A stretch of 64,000 nucleotides of DNA. Source: Salimicrobium flavidum (GTDB lineage Bacteria; Bacillota; Bacilli; Bacillales; Halobacillaceae). The DNA is taken from assembly GCF_900156645.1 (NCBI RefSeq), contig NZ_FTOC01000006.1:62001-126000 (forward strand). The letters run 5' to 3'. The notes beneath the pieces were generated by a model that was given only the letters and a program-made list of their open reading frames with translations, had not been told where the DNA came from and did no database searches. Positions 32,028-40,497 of this stretch are shown one piece after another. The position numbers and the translations under genes are program-made. Positions within the stretch are counted from its first letter, which is position 1. The number at the start of each line of letters is the position of its first letter.

Positions 32028-32183
32028 CTACCCTGAAAATAAATATTCAGGTGGAAGTTTGCCGCGGGCATGGCGGAAACTTCCCGCCTTTCGCTGCGGT
32101 CGATTCCGGTGATTTTCCGTTCATGCTCTTCCTGCAGGCGTCCTCCACCCTTCGTTCTAAAATCAACAACCAGCTTTAAAAAA
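32028..32183 (-). repeat. Intergenic repeat family B, full copy (minus)
   Basis: Read on the minus strand it runs TTGTTGATTTTAGAACGAAG, GGTGGAGGACGCCTGC, GCATGAACGGAAAATCACCG, GAAGTTTCCGCCATGCCCGC, GGCAAACTTCCACCTG. This is nearly the same order as the copies at 41365 and 47850. Internal complementarity allows a large imperfect hairpin. Confidence 0.75.
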
Positions 32184-32193
32184 GCCTTTCAAA

Positions 32194-32220
32194 TAAAAAG
32201 AGCAGCCCGAAAGCTGCTCT
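32194..32220 (-). terminator. Terminator downstream of the CPA2 antiporter
   Basis: AGAGCAGC (32199-32206) pairs with GCTGCTCT (32213-32220), followed on the minus strand by TTTTTATTTG. Confidence 0.75.
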
Positions 32221-32225
32221 AACTC

Positions 32226-32320
32226 TTAAACTCTGTCATCGTTGATTTTCATCCCGTGAGCGAAAGCTGACCATGGACGGCTCCATTCTTCGTGCTGAAA
32301 TCGACGACCGTCCTTAACAG
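32226..32320. repeat. Fragment of repeat family B
   Basis: CTTAAACTCTGTCATCGTTG and ATTTTCATCC resemble one family B end; TGGACGGCTCCATTC and GAAATCGACGACC look like eroded inner parts. It lies between the antiporter stop and its terminator. Confidence 0.4.
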
Positions 32321-32322
32321 CG

Positions 32323-34161
32323 CTATTCTAATAGATGTTCCAGTTCATAAATATTTTCGTGATCCCCCGTAACAATCAGCCGGTCTTCAAGTTGCAGTTC
32401 CGTATCCCCATGAGGAAGAATCGATTCATTCCCCCTATAAATACGAACAATAATCGCATCTCCGAAGAAAGGGAAATCCCGCAGTCGTACGCCGTGGAAT
32501 TCTTTGTTCGTAAGCGGGACTTCCATCAGACCTTCTTCTCTTGTAGCGAACATTTCTGCGATGTGCGGCGAAGCGATCATCGCTTTCATCATTGCTCTCG
32601 AAGAGAAAATCGTCGAGAATACATTGATGCCTTTCTCCTTCAGCATCGCCTGTTTATTCGGAGATTCAACTTTAGTGATGATGTTCTCTATATCACAATC
32701 TGCGGCTTCGAGTGCAATATTCGTATTCAGTTCATCATCATTCGTAGAAATCACAAGTACTTCAGTATCAAAGACATTGTATTTCTGGAACTCTTCCATG
32801 GTATACCCTTCGAGTTTCTCCACGGTGAAATCAGGGTTGCCCGGAAGTTCACCGCTATGATTTGGACGGGCATGATAGAGATATACATCGTACCCCTCTT
32901 CACTGAATTCCTTCGTCAAAGGCATCGTTATCTGATTGGCCCCGATAATCCGTAACCGTTTCTTCTCTTCCGTCGTTTCAACGAACGGGAAGATCTGTTT
33001 GAAAAGAATCGGAGTTATAATACACGCTATGATCGCAAGCAGAATGAGCGAAGAAGCCATCTGTCCATCGATCACGCCTATCCTTTCCCCGATTTTCGCG
33101 GCTGCGACCACCAGCGAAAGTGTCGAAGTAAGCAGGAAACCTGAACCGAGAATCGTTCTCCAGTCGTACCATTTCTTGAGCACAACAACCGGAAGAAGTT
33201 TCGACAATAGAAGTCCAAGGAAAAGTAAAGGTATGAGCAGGAATACAGTAGGATCACTGAACAATCCCCATACGTCGAGCTCGACCCCTACCATCACAAA
33301 GAAAATAGGAATCAAAAAGCCATACCCGAACGAGTCGAGTTGTTGAACCATCTCTTTGTTCGGAGACAGAAGGGACACAAGCACACCTGCGAGGAACGCC
33401 CCCAATATGTTCTCAGCTCCGAGCGATTCAGATAGCCCTACGAGGATCATGATCAGGGTGAATACAGCACGTGTGCCGATCTGAACAGTTCCGGTGGAAA
33501 GAGTTTCGAAAAAGCTCTGATTCTTGAAAAACTTCCCGAGGAAATAAAGCCCGATGCCTGCGATGAATAACAGCAGCAACAGCCACATGTTTCCTCCTTC
33601 TTCCTGGAAGGAGACGAAGATCGCAAGAAGAATCATCGTAACCAGGTCAGCAATTACAGCTACCAGTAAAATGATCTGACCGATGCCGGACTTCATAATG
33701 TCCGCCTCTTTCAGGGTCGGTACGACGACACCAAGCGATATCGTTGAAATGACAAGCGTCATAAAGAAAGCGTTATCCACCAGACCTGCCAGCGACAAGG
33801 CAAGAGAAATCAAGTAGGACAACCCTAGGATAAGCAGGAATATGACGGTAGAAATACCGAAACGGTTCGGCTCCAGCTGTCCGTTCGGCAGTTTCTTCCG
33901 CTTGCCTGATTTGAAAATGGAGAAATCTATTTCCAGACCACTTAGGAACATGAGGAAAATGAACCCGAGGGTCGAAAGAATATCCAGCCATTCGTTCGGT
34001 TCTATAAGATTAAAGCCGCTTTGCCCGATAATCAACCCGACGATAATTTCCGCCACTACGACCGGCAGAATATTAAGGTTGAACTTCTTCAGTACAATCG
34101 GTGTCAAAAAGGCAGCCACTAATACGATGATTAGTGAGGTAACAGAAATGTGCTCTTCCAT
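32323..34161 (-). CDS. CPA2 cation:proton antiporter with RCK_C domain
   Basis: A 612-residue monovalent cation:proton antiporter of the CPA2/KefB type. Residues 1-390 hold about twelve membrane helices (LIIVLVAAFLTPIVL, LSTLGFIFLMFLSGLEID and others). Then comes a cytosolic nucleotide-binding-like part (RLRIIGANQITMPLTKEF... VLVISTNDDELN) with a weakened TrkA_N glycine motif. An RCK_C domain ends it (EVPLTNKEFHGVRLRDFPFFGDAIIVRIYRG...GDRLIVTGDHENI-like). It should exchange K+ or Na+ for H+ across the membrane, useful in salt stress. GGGGG precedes the ATG. Confidence 0.85.
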   Translation of the reverse strand: MEEHISVTSLIIVLVAAFLTPIVLKKFNLNILPVVVAEIIVGLIIGQSGFNLIEPNEWLDILSTLGFIFLMFLSGLEIDFSIFKSGKRKKLPNGQLEPNRFGISTVIFLLILGLSYLISLALSLAGLVDNAFFMTLVISTISLGVVVPTLKEADIMKSGIGQIILLVAVIADLVTMILLAIFVSFQEEGGNMWLLLLLFIAGIGLYFLGKFFKNQSFFETLSTGTVQIGTRAVFTLIMILVGLSESLGAENILGAFLAGVLVSLLSPNKEMVQQLDSFGYGFLIPIFFVMVGVELDVWGLFSDPTVFLLIPLLFLGLLLSKLLPVVVLKKWYDWRTILGSGFLLTSTLSLVVAAAKIGERIGVIDGQMASSLILLAIIACIITPILFKQIFPFVETTEEKKRLRIIGANQITMPLTKEFSEEGYDVYLYHARPNHSGELPGNPDFTVEKLEGYTMEEFQKYNVFDTEVLVISTNDDELNTNIALEAADCDIENIITKVESPNKQAMLKEKGINVFSTIFSSRAMMKAMIASPHIAEMFATREEGLMEVPLTNKEFHGVRLRDFPFFGDAIIVRIYRGNESILPHGDTELQLEDRLIVTGDHENIYELEHLLE

Positions 34162-34255
34162 GAAAAGCTACCCCCTTTTTAAAAGAATTGCGTAGAAATC
34201 TACCCTATTATCGTTGGGGAAAACCTCAACGTCAAGAAATTAATTTTCTCCCCTA

Positions 34256-34564
34256 TTATTCAAAATAGTAAGGAAAATGCGCTTTGCATCCCGGGTTGAA
34301 ATTATGATTACAATTCGGGCACTGCGAACGGGCTTTATATAATGTTATAAGCAATTCTTCCTGACAGTTTCCGCAGAAAATCCCACGGGTCTCCTGTTCT
34401 TCTATCGGCCACACTTCAACTTCATGCCCCGCCAATTCCTCATGACATTTTATACATGCGTAGTATTCTCCGCAACAATAAAAACGTATAGCGACTACAT
34501 CTTCCGCTGAGTGGTAATGACGGCATCTGGTTTTATCATCCATCTCTATTCCTTTCACGTTCAT
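34256..34564 (-). CDS. CHY zinc-finger protein
   Basis: A 102-residue protein with a CHY-type zinc-binding domain: CRHYHSAEDVVAIRFYCCGEYYACIKCHEE and then FCGNCQEEL and CPNCNHNFNPGCKAHFPYYF give the paired Cys/His ligands for several zinc ions. In eukaryotes the domain is part of ubiquitin ligases; the small bacterial proteins have no known function. The ATG at 34564 follows GAAAGGACGG. It diverges from the cytochrome P450 gene. Confidence 0.82.
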   Translation of the reverse strand: MNVKGIEMDDKTRCRHYHSAEDVVAIRFYCCGEYYACIKCHEELAGHEVEVWPIEEQETRGIFCGNCQEELLITLYKARSQCPNCNHNFNPGCKAHFPYYFE

Positions 34565-34592
34565 AGAAACCCGTCCTTTCAAGTAATATCAA

Positions 34593-34621
34593 TTGTAACA
34601 ATCAAAAGTTACCGATAAAAT
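34593..34621 (+). promoter_or_regulatory. SigA promoter of the P450 gene
   Basis: TTGTAA (34593-34598), 17 bases, TAAAAT (34616-34621). Immediately after it lies an inverted repeat GTGTA (34625-34629) and TACAC (34636-34640), a candidate operator near the transcription start. Confidence 0.55.
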
Positions 34622-34658
34622 AAAGTGTATACTGTTACACAGGAAGGAGCAATGACTC

Positions 34659-35906
34659 ATGTCTTATCAACCCGCAAGAGATAAAGGGTTCGACCGATCC
34701 ATCGGTATTCTGAAAGACGGTTACACCTTCGCTCAAAAACGTCTCCAAAGTCAGCATCTCGACGTATATGAAACTAAATTACTTGGAGAAAAAGCTGCGC
34801 TTCTCGGAGGAGAAAAGGGCGCGGAACTTTTTTATGATAACGATAAAATGAAACGGGGCGGAGCGATGCCCGCCTTCATCCTGAAAACATTATTCGGGGA
34901 AAATGGAATCCAGACGATGGACGGCAGTCCTTTCGAGCACAGAAAACGTCTGTTTTTATCCCTCATGACGCCTGAAGCATTGGATAACCTTTTTGATATT
35001 ACAACGAAACACTGGGACCTCGCCTTAGAACGCTGGAAGAAGAAGAGGAAAGTCGTGCTTTATGATGAGGCTCTCTATTTGTTGATGAGGGCAGCCTGTG
35101 AATGGGCTGGTGTTCCTCTTCAGGAAAAAGAAATCGAAAAAAGGGCTGATGATTTCGCTCTTATGATCGATGGTTTCGGTTCGCTCGGACCCAAACATCT
35201 CCAGAGCAGGAAAGCAAGACAACGTTCCGAAAAGTGGATCGAAGACCTGATTCTTGATGTAAGAAACGGTAAACTTGAAGCGGAAAAAGGCACGGCCATT
35301 TTTGAAATGGCTATGCACCGGGACCTTGAAGGGAACCACCTTGACTCGCGTATGGCGGCGATAGAATTGTTGAATACCATCCGTCCTGCGGTAGCGGTCA
35401 GTAAGTTCATCGCATTCGGCGCCGTAGCAATGGAAGAGTTCCCGGAAGAAAAAGGGAAAGTCGCAAACAGCGAAGACTACCTGTACTATTTCGCCCAGGA
35501 AGTCAGGCGTTTCTATCCTTTCGTCCCTTACCTGCCTGCACGTACGAAAAAGGATTTCACGTGGCAGGGGTACAATTTCACGGAAGGTCAGCTCGTCCTC
35601 GTCGATGTTTACGGAACCAACCATGACCCGCGTCTTTGGGAGGACCCGGATACATTCAATCCGGACCGTTTCCGTGACTGGAACGGCGGCTTGTTCGACC
35701 TTATTCCGCAAGGAGGCGGAGATTATGAGAAGAACCACCGCTGTCCCGGAGAGTGGGCGACACTCGAAATCCTGAAAGCGAGTTTCCAATATATGTCCCG
35801 CCATCTGAGCTATCAGTTGCCGAAGCAGGATCTTGGTTACAGCTTGACGAAAATGCCAGCAGTACCGAAAAGCGGCTTCCTCATGAAAAAAGTGACGAAA
35901 AAATAA
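34659..35906 (+). CDS. cypC: CYP152 fatty acid peroxygenase (CypC-like)
   Basis: A 415-residue CYP152-family cytochrome P450 that uses hydrogen peroxide to hydroxylate fatty acids at the alpha or beta carbon. It aligns with B. subtilis P450BSbeta almost without gaps: R242-P243, which hold the substrate carboxylate, are present in TIRPAVAV, and the heme ligand is C362 in GGGDYEKNHRCPGEW. Residue 85 is glutamine, as in the hydroxylase, not histidine as in the OleT decarboxylase, so hydroxylation is the expected main reaction. AGGAAGGAG precedes the ATG. It is a single-gene unit with a terminator. Confidence 0.93.
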   Translation: MSYQPARDKGFDRSIGILKDGYTFAQKRLQSQHLDVYETKLLGEKAALLGGEKGAELFYDNDKMKRGGAMPAFILKTLFGENGIQTMDGSPFEHRKRLFLSLMTPEALDNLFDITTKHWDLALERWKKKRKVVLYDEALYLLMRAACEWAGVPLQEKEIEKRADDFALMIDGFGSLGPKHLQSRKARQRSEKWIEDLILDVRNGKLEAEKGTAIFEMAMHRDLEGNHLDSRMAAIELLNTIRPAVAVSKFIAFGAVAMEEFPEEKGKVANSEDYLYYFAQEVRRFYPFVPYLPARTKKDFTWQGYNFTEGQLVLVDVYGTNHDPRLWEDPDTFNPDRFRDWNGGLFDLIPQGGGDYEKNHRCPGEWATLEILKASFQYMSRHLSYQLPKQDLGYSLTKMPAVPKSGFLMKKVTKK

Positions 35907-35930
35907 CTCATAGCCTTCTTGAATATCAAA

Positions 35931-35975
35931 TACCCGTGTTCCTCAGATTCGACCTCTGGGTTCGCGGGTTTTTAT
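35931..35975 (+). terminator. Terminator of the P450 gene
   Basis: An imperfect stem closed by ACCCG (35932-35936) and CGGGT (35965-35969), with an inner stem around CCTCAGATT, followed by TTTTTATT. Confidence 0.65.
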
Positions 35976-36107
35976 TGGTGCAGATACCTCGGATATCCTG
36001 AGAGAACAGCACGAACGGAGGATCAGCAGCAACGGACCCTCGTCTTTCTCCCTCTGGAAACAACAAACGAGAAGCGACTTTCATTTATCGTTGAACTAAA
36101 AAACGAT

Positions 36108-36136
36108 TTGCTTATTTCTTAACCGGGTAGTATAGT
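36108..36136 (+). promoter_or_regulatory. SigA promoter of the TetR gene
   Basis: TTGCTT (36108-36113), 17 bases and TATAGT (36131-36136), about 34 bases before the start. No copy of the ACCGTCTGGATGGT operator is seen here. Confidence 0.6.
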
Positions 36137-36169
36137 AATATCGACATTTTACAGAACGGAGGGTCGTTC

Positions 36170-36754
36170 ATGGCTCGTCATTCGAGAAAAATAGATATCC
36201 TTAATGCCGCTTCCCGGATCGTGAGTCATCAGGGGATATTCAACCTGACACTCGAAGCCGTTGCGAAAGAAGCGGGTATCAGCAAAGGAGGGCTTCTCTA
36301 TCATTTCAAAACGAAAGAAGCCCTTGTAAGTGGCATGGTCGAACACTTAGCAAATAACTACCGGGAAAAGATCCAATCCCACGTAAATGAAGACACGGAG
36401 GAAACCGGAAAATGGACACGTGCTTTCCTGAATGTGACCTTTAATCACGGTTATCCGAATAAAGACTGGAATGCCGGCCTTCTCGCTGCCAAAGCAGTAA
36501 ATCCTGAACTTCTCAAACCGCTTCATGATGCGTATAGAGAGTGGCAACACAATATCGAAAATGACGGACTCGACTCTGTCGATGCCACGCTGATTCGTCT
36601 CAGTACAGATGGCATATGGCTTTCAGAGCTTTTTGATGTGTATCAGATTGAAGACTATAAAAAAAAGCAAGTATATGAGCGATTGATGGATTGGTTGAAC
36701 AATCTTCAAAAAGAAAACGGAGAGCAATCGGACACACAACCTATCAACAGATAG
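36170..36754 (+). CDS. TetR-family regulator of the carnitine operon
   Basis: A 194-residue TetR regulator. The DNA-binding domain (residues 5-50) reads ILNAASRIVSHQGIFNLTLEAVAKEAGISKGGLLYHFKTKEALV. The rest is the helical ligand domain. It lies directly upstream of the carnitine operon in the same direction, separated by a terminator and a promoter with two identical palindromic operators, so it is most simply the repressor of that operon. The ligand could be carnitine, dehydrocarnitine or a betainyl-CoA-type intermediate, which is inference. CGGAGGG precedes the ATG. Confidence 0.85.
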   Translation: MARHSRKIDILNAASRIVSHQGIFNLTLEAVAKEAGISKGGLLYHFKTKEALVSGMVEHLANNYREKIQSHVNEDTEETGKWTRAFLNVTFNHGYPNKDWNAGLLAAKAVNPELLKPLHDAYREWQHNIENDGLDSVDATLIRLSTDGIWLSELFDVYQIEDYKKKQVYERLMDWLNNLQKENGEQSDTQPINR

Positions 36755-36840
36755 ATATACGAAGATATCCATCGTTATTTTCTTTTTCACGATATTCACA
36801 CCTTTATACGAGCTTATATGTGTTCTTATAACCAATTAAG

Positions 36841-36870
36841 GAAGTTGACTTTCATAGTCAGCTTCTTTTT
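36841..36870 (+). terminator. Terminator of the TetR gene
   Basis: GAAGTTGACT (36841-36850) pairs with AGTCAGCTTC (36856-36865) and is followed by a run of T. Confidence 0.8.
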
Positions 36871-36882
36871 TTCGTATCACTG

Positions 36883-36941
36883 TTGAAACAAAACCGTCTG
36901 GATGGTACATTAATTTCTGTGATAAAAACCGTCTGGATGGT
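36883..36941 (+). promoter_or_regulatory. Carnitine operon promoter with twin TetR operators
   Basis: TTGAAA (36883-36888), 17 bases, TACATT (36906-36911) forms a SigA promoter. The palindrome ACCGTCTGGATGGT occurs twice, exactly identical, at 36893-36906 (inside the spacer) and 36928-36941 (after the start point), 35 bases apart. A repressor bound to both would exclude RNA polymerase. Confidence 0.75.
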
Positions 36942-36976
36942 ATATAAATATTCAACGAAAACGAGGAGGAGTCACA

Positions 36977-37867
36977 TTGAAAAAGAAAATCATGCTCACA
37001 GCAGCCGTCACCGGGGCTGGAGATACATTGGAAAAAAATAAGAATGTTCCGGTCACACCGAAAGAGATCGCCGATTCGGCCATCGCCTCTGCAAAAGCAG
37101 GTGCTACTGTCGCTCACGTTCATGCCCGTGACCCGAAAACCGGAGGCGTCAGTCATAATGTGGACCATTACAGAGAAATCGTGGACCGCATCCGCGAATC
37201 CGAAACGGACGTCATCATTAACATCACTTCAGGAGGTGGCGGTGATTTCATCCCGAGCCTGTCCACCCCGGCAGCCGGTGGAAACGGCACGGATATACAG
37301 ACGCCTTCCGAGCGTCACCAGCCGGTAGGCGAACTGCTTCCTGAGATGTGTACGTTGGACTGCGGCACCGTCAATTTCGGAAACATGATCTACATGAGTC
37401 CTACAGACTGGCTCAGAGACCAGGCGAAACTCGTACAGGAAAGTGGTGTCAAACCTGAGCTGGAATGCTTTGATACCGGGCACGTCCGTTTTGCCAACCA
37501 GCTGATCAAAGAAGGACTGATTGATGACGACCCGATGTTCCAGTTCTGTCTCGGTATTCCGTGGGGCGCGGATGCAGATGTGGAAACCATCAATTACATG
37601 AAGCGCCGTCTTCCTGAAAACGCCCACTGGTCCGCCTTCGGCATCGGGCGTATGCAGATGCCGGTCGCGAGTCAGACAGCTCTTCTCGGCGGCAATATAC
37701 GCGTCGGTCTTGAAGACAACATTTACCTGAAAAAAGGGGTGCCAGCCACCAATGAGCAACTCGTTGAAAAAGCGGTGCATATAACCCAGACACAGGACAT
37801 TGAAATCATGACGCCGGCAGAAGCACGTGAAACTTATAATTTGAAAATCCCGGGGGGCAAGCATTGA
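36977..37867 (+). CDS. cdhC: BKACE: dehydrocarnitine cleavage enzyme
   Basis: A 296-residue beta-keto acid cleavage enzyme (former DUF849). It condenses a beta-keto acid with acetyl-CoA and splits it; with 3-dehydrocarnitine the products are betainyl-CoA and acetoacetate. The zinc ligands of the family are visible as H47 and H49 in HVHARD and E246 in VGLEDN. GGFGF-like and STPAAGGNG loops complete the TIM barrel. The carnitine assignment rests on its operon partners: a carnitine dehydrogenase-type enzyme, a thioesterase and a quaternary-amine ABC transporter. GGAGGAG precedes the start. The next ATG overlaps the stop by one base. Confidence 0.85.
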   Translation: MKKKIMLTAAVTGAGDTLEKNKNVPVTPKEIADSAIASAKAGATVAHVHARDPKTGGVSHNVDHYREIVDRIRESETDVIINITSGGGGDFIPSLSTPAAGGNGTDIQTPSERHQPVGELLPEMCTLDCGTVNFGNMIYMSPTDWLRDQAKLVQESGVKPELECFDTGHVRFANQLIKEGLIDDDPMFQFCLGIPWGADADVETINYMKRRLPENAHWSAFGIGRMQMPVASQTALLGGNIRVGLEDNIYLKKGVPATNEQLVEKAVHITQTQDIEIMTPAEARETYNLKIPGGKH

Positions 37868-38817
37868 TGAACAAAAAAACCGCAGCAGTCATCGGCACAG
37901 GTGTTATCGGAAATGGATGGATCGTCCGTCTTCTCGCACACGGATATGAAGTGAAGGCATTCGATCCTGCCGAAGGAGCTGAAGCCAAAACGAAAGAAGC
38001 CATTTCGAAAGCCTGGCCTTCGGTACAGGAAATGGGGCTCGCTGATAACGCTTCTCCAGCAGCAGTCACTTTTTATCCGACGATAGAAGAAACTGTTTCC
38101 GGGAGTGTGCTTATCCAGGAAAACGTTCCGGAACGTACGGAACTGAAGCAGAAAGTACTGAAAGATATTTCCCGGTATGCAGACCCAGATACCATCATCG
38201 GATCCAGCACCTCCGGCATTAAACCGAGCGTTCTGCAAAAGGGAGCAGTGAATCCAGGAAGGATCATCGTAGCCCACCCTTTCAATCCGGTTTATCTCCT
38301 TCCACTTGTAGAACTCGTCGGCGGAGAACATACGGATTCGCCAGTTATCCATCGTGCCCGTACCCTGTACGAAGATATCGGCATGAAATCGATGATCATT
38401 GAGAAAGAAATCGAAGGTCATGTCGCGGACAGACTGATGGAAGCCTTGTGGAGAGAAGCTCTCCACATCGTGAATGACGGCATTGCAACGACCGAAGAGG
38501 TCGACAAGGCTATTACGTACGGTGCCGGCCTTCGCTGGGCTCAAATGGGGCCCTTCCTCACCTTCCACTTAGCCGGTGGAGATCAGGGCATGCGTCATAT
38601 GCTTGAACAGTTCGGACCCGCTCTCAAACTTCCGTGGACAAAACTCGAAGCACCGGAGCTGACGGACGAGCTGAAAGAAAAAGTCATCGCTGGATGCGAG
38701 CAGCATGCGGGGGATGAATCGATAGCGGAACTCGAGAGAAAAAGAAATGAGTTCCTCGTCAAGCTTCTCGATCTTGTCGAAGATTACTGGCCGGAAAAAA
38801 AGGAGGTCCGCGCATGA
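37867..38817 (+). CDS. cdhA: L-carnitine 3-dehydrogenase
   Basis: A 316-residue member of the 3-hydroxyacyl-CoA dehydrogenase superfamily that fits L-carnitine dehydrogenase (EC 1.1.1.108), which oxidises L-carnitine to 3-dehydrocarnitine with NAD. The Rossmann motif is GTGVIG (residues 10-15), SSTSGIKPS and VAHPFNPVYLLPLVELVGGE form the family core with the catalytic histidine in AHPFNP, and GLRWAQMGPFLTFHLAGGDQGMRH is the substrate lid. The ATG overlaps the previous stop (TGATG) and the next start overlaps its own stop, so all three are translationally coupled. Confidence 0.87.
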   Translation: MNKKTAAVIGTGVIGNGWIVRLLAHGYEVKAFDPAEGAEAKTKEAISKAWPSVQEMGLADNASPAAVTFYPTIEETVSGSVLIQENVPERTELKQKVLKDISRYADPDTIIGSSTSGIKPSVLQKGAVNPGRIIVAHPFNPVYLLPLVELVGGEHTDSPVIHRARTLYEDIGMKSMIIEKEIEGHVADRLMEALWREALHIVNDGIATTEEVDKAITYGAGLRWAQMGPFLTFHLAGGDQGMRHMLEQFGPALKLPWTKLEAPELTDELKEKVIAGCEQHAGDESIAELERKRNEFLVKLLDLVEDYWPEKKEVRA

Positions 38818-39281
38818 AGGCTTTTCATCACAAAACAACCGTCCGTGCAGAATGGGTCGACTACAACGGTCATATGAACGATGCAGCTTATGCTGCTATT
38901 TTCAGTGAATCGGTTGATGCTTGGATGGACTATATAGGACTTGATGAGCAACAGCGTGACGATCACTCCTATACGATTTTCACCCTGGAAACGCACCTCT
39001 GTTATTTACAGGAGGCAAAACAGGGAGACCCGCTTCACGTCACCATTCAATTGCTCGACTTGGACAAAAAGCGCATGCACGTGTTCTTTTCGATGAACAA
39101 TAAAGATGACGAAACGATTGCAACAAGTGAACAGATGCTGATGGGCATAAATACAGAGACAAACCGCCCGGACGCTTTCCCTTCTTTCGTAATAGAGACA
39201 CTGGAGAATATATATAAGGAACATAAACAATTGGAAACACCTTCCCGGTCCGGCCGTACCATAGGTATCCGCCGAAAATAG
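38814..39281 (+). CDS. cdhB: Betainyl-CoA thioesterase (hotdog)
   Basis: A 155-residue hotdog-fold thioesterase. VRAEWVDYNGHMNDAAYAAIFSESVDAWMDYIG (residues 10-42) carries the catalytic aspartate and the hotdog helix. In the Pseudomonas carnitine pathway a protein of this type hydrolyses betainyl-CoA to glycine betaine and CoA. The same role is expected here from the gene order and the four-base ATGA overlap with the dehydrogenase gene. A broader acyl-CoA specificity cannot be excluded. Confidence 0.8.
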   Translation: MKAFHHKTTVRAEWVDYNGHMNDAAYAAIFSESVDAWMDYIGLDEQQRDDHSYTIFTLETHLCYLQEAKQGDPLHVTIQLLDLDKKRMHVFFSMNNKDDETIATSEQMLMGINTETNRPDAFPSFVIETLENIYKEHKQLETPSRSGRTIGIRRK

Positions 39282-39300
39282 GAAGCAAAGGAGAATGTTT

Positions 39301-40497
39301 ATGACGAATAAAATAGAAGTGAATAATCTGACGAAAGTCTTTGGTTCCCGGCCCCTCGAAGGAATCGAGCGACTGAAGCAGGGACAGTCCAAAGATGAAA
39401 TACTGAAAGACACCGGCCTGACCGTCGGGGTCAATCAAAGCTCCTTTCATGTAGAACCCGGAGAGTTCTTTGTCATTATGGGGCTTTCCGGCAGTGGAAA
39501 ATCCACTTTAATCCGTCTCGTGAACCGTCTGATTGAACCTACGGCCGGGGAAGTGCTGATTGATGGAGAAGATATAACCAAAATGAAAAAAGAACGTCTC
39601 ATTGATACGAGAAGAAAGAAACTCGGGATGGTCTTTCAAAATTTCGGCCTCTTCCCCCATCGTACAGTGCTACACAATGTGGCATACGGTCTGGAGATTC
39701 AGAACATGGAGAAAACACAAAGACAAACACAGGCCCAAAAAGCTATCGAAGACGTAGGTTTGAAAGGCTACGAGAAAAGTTATCCGAGAGAACTCAGTGG
39801 AGGTATGCAACAGCGTGTCGGGCTCGCACGGGCGCTCGCCAACGATACGGACATCCTGTTGATGGATGAGGCATTCAGCGCGCTAGACCCTCTAATTCGT
39901 AAAGAAATGCAAGATGAACTCCTTCACCTCCAGAAGAAGCTCGGTAAAACCGTGCTGTTTATCACTCATGATCTCGATGAGGCTCTTAAACTCGGGGATC
40001 GCGTAGCTATTATGAAAGATGGTCATATCGTTCAAATCGGTACTTCTGAAGAGATTCTAGAAAACCCGGCGAACGAATACGTATCGAATTTCGTTCAGGA
40101 TGTGGATCGTTCCAAAATTTTAGAGGCTTCTCAGGTGATGAAAAAGCCGGAAGTCCTCTCTGCTTATAAAGATGGACCACGTATGGCTATCCGAAAAATG
40201 GAGGAAGTGGGTGCGTCAAGCATTTTCGTTACAGATAAAGACAAAACGTTCCGGGGTCTTTTGACCATCGATGACGCCATCCGTGCTTACAATGAAGATA
40301 TACCAATGGTAGACGTTTTAATCGATGCAGTACCGACGACTTCCCCGGACACGCCGTTGAATGACTTGTTAGGTGTCGCCGCTGAGGCTAAATATCCAAT
40401 CGTCGTACTCGAAGATGAAAAATTAAAAGGGATCATTTCCCGCGTTTCTATTTTGTCTGCACTAGTACTTGGAAAAGATGAGGTGGTCGCTTCATGA
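39301..40497 (+). CDS. opuAA: Quaternary-amine ABC transporter ATPase (OpuAA/ProV-like)
   Basis: A 398-residue ATPase of the OpuA/ProU family. Walker A GLSGSGKST is at 61-69, the signature LSGGMQQR at 165-172 and Walker B DILLMDEAFSALD at 183-195. Two CBS domains follow (about 270-395, ending VVLEDEKLKGIISRVSIL), which in OpuA sense ionic strength and gate transport. AAAGGAG lies seven bases before the ATG at 39301, so I prefer it to the ATG at 39295. It follows the thioesterase gene after 19 bases, tying uptake to breakdown. Confidence 0.93.
   Translation: MTNKIEVNNLTKVFGSRPLEGIERLKQGQSKDEILKDTGLTVGVNQSSFHVEPGEFFVIMGLSGSGKSTLIRLVNRLIEPTAGEVLIDGEDITKMKKERLIDTRRKKLGMVFQNFGLFPHRTVLHNVAYGLEIQNMEKTQRQTQAQKAIEDVGLKGYEKSYPRELSGGMQQRVGLARALANDTDILLMDEAFSALDPLIRKEMQDELLHLQKKLGKTVLFITHDLDEALKLGDRVAIMKDGHIVQIGTSEEILENPANEYVSNFVQDVDRSKILEASQVMKKPEVLSAYKDGPRMAIRKMEEVGASSIFVTDKDKTFRGLLTIDDAIRAYNEDIPMVDVLIDAVPTTSPDTPLNDLLGVAAEAKYPIVVLEDEKLKGIISRVSILSALVLGKDEVVAS

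Noticed and set aside
35025-35804. A 259-codon minus-strand open frame inside the P450 gene
   Set aside because: The P450 frame is certain from its heme and substrate motifs; the antisense frame has no start signal or domain.
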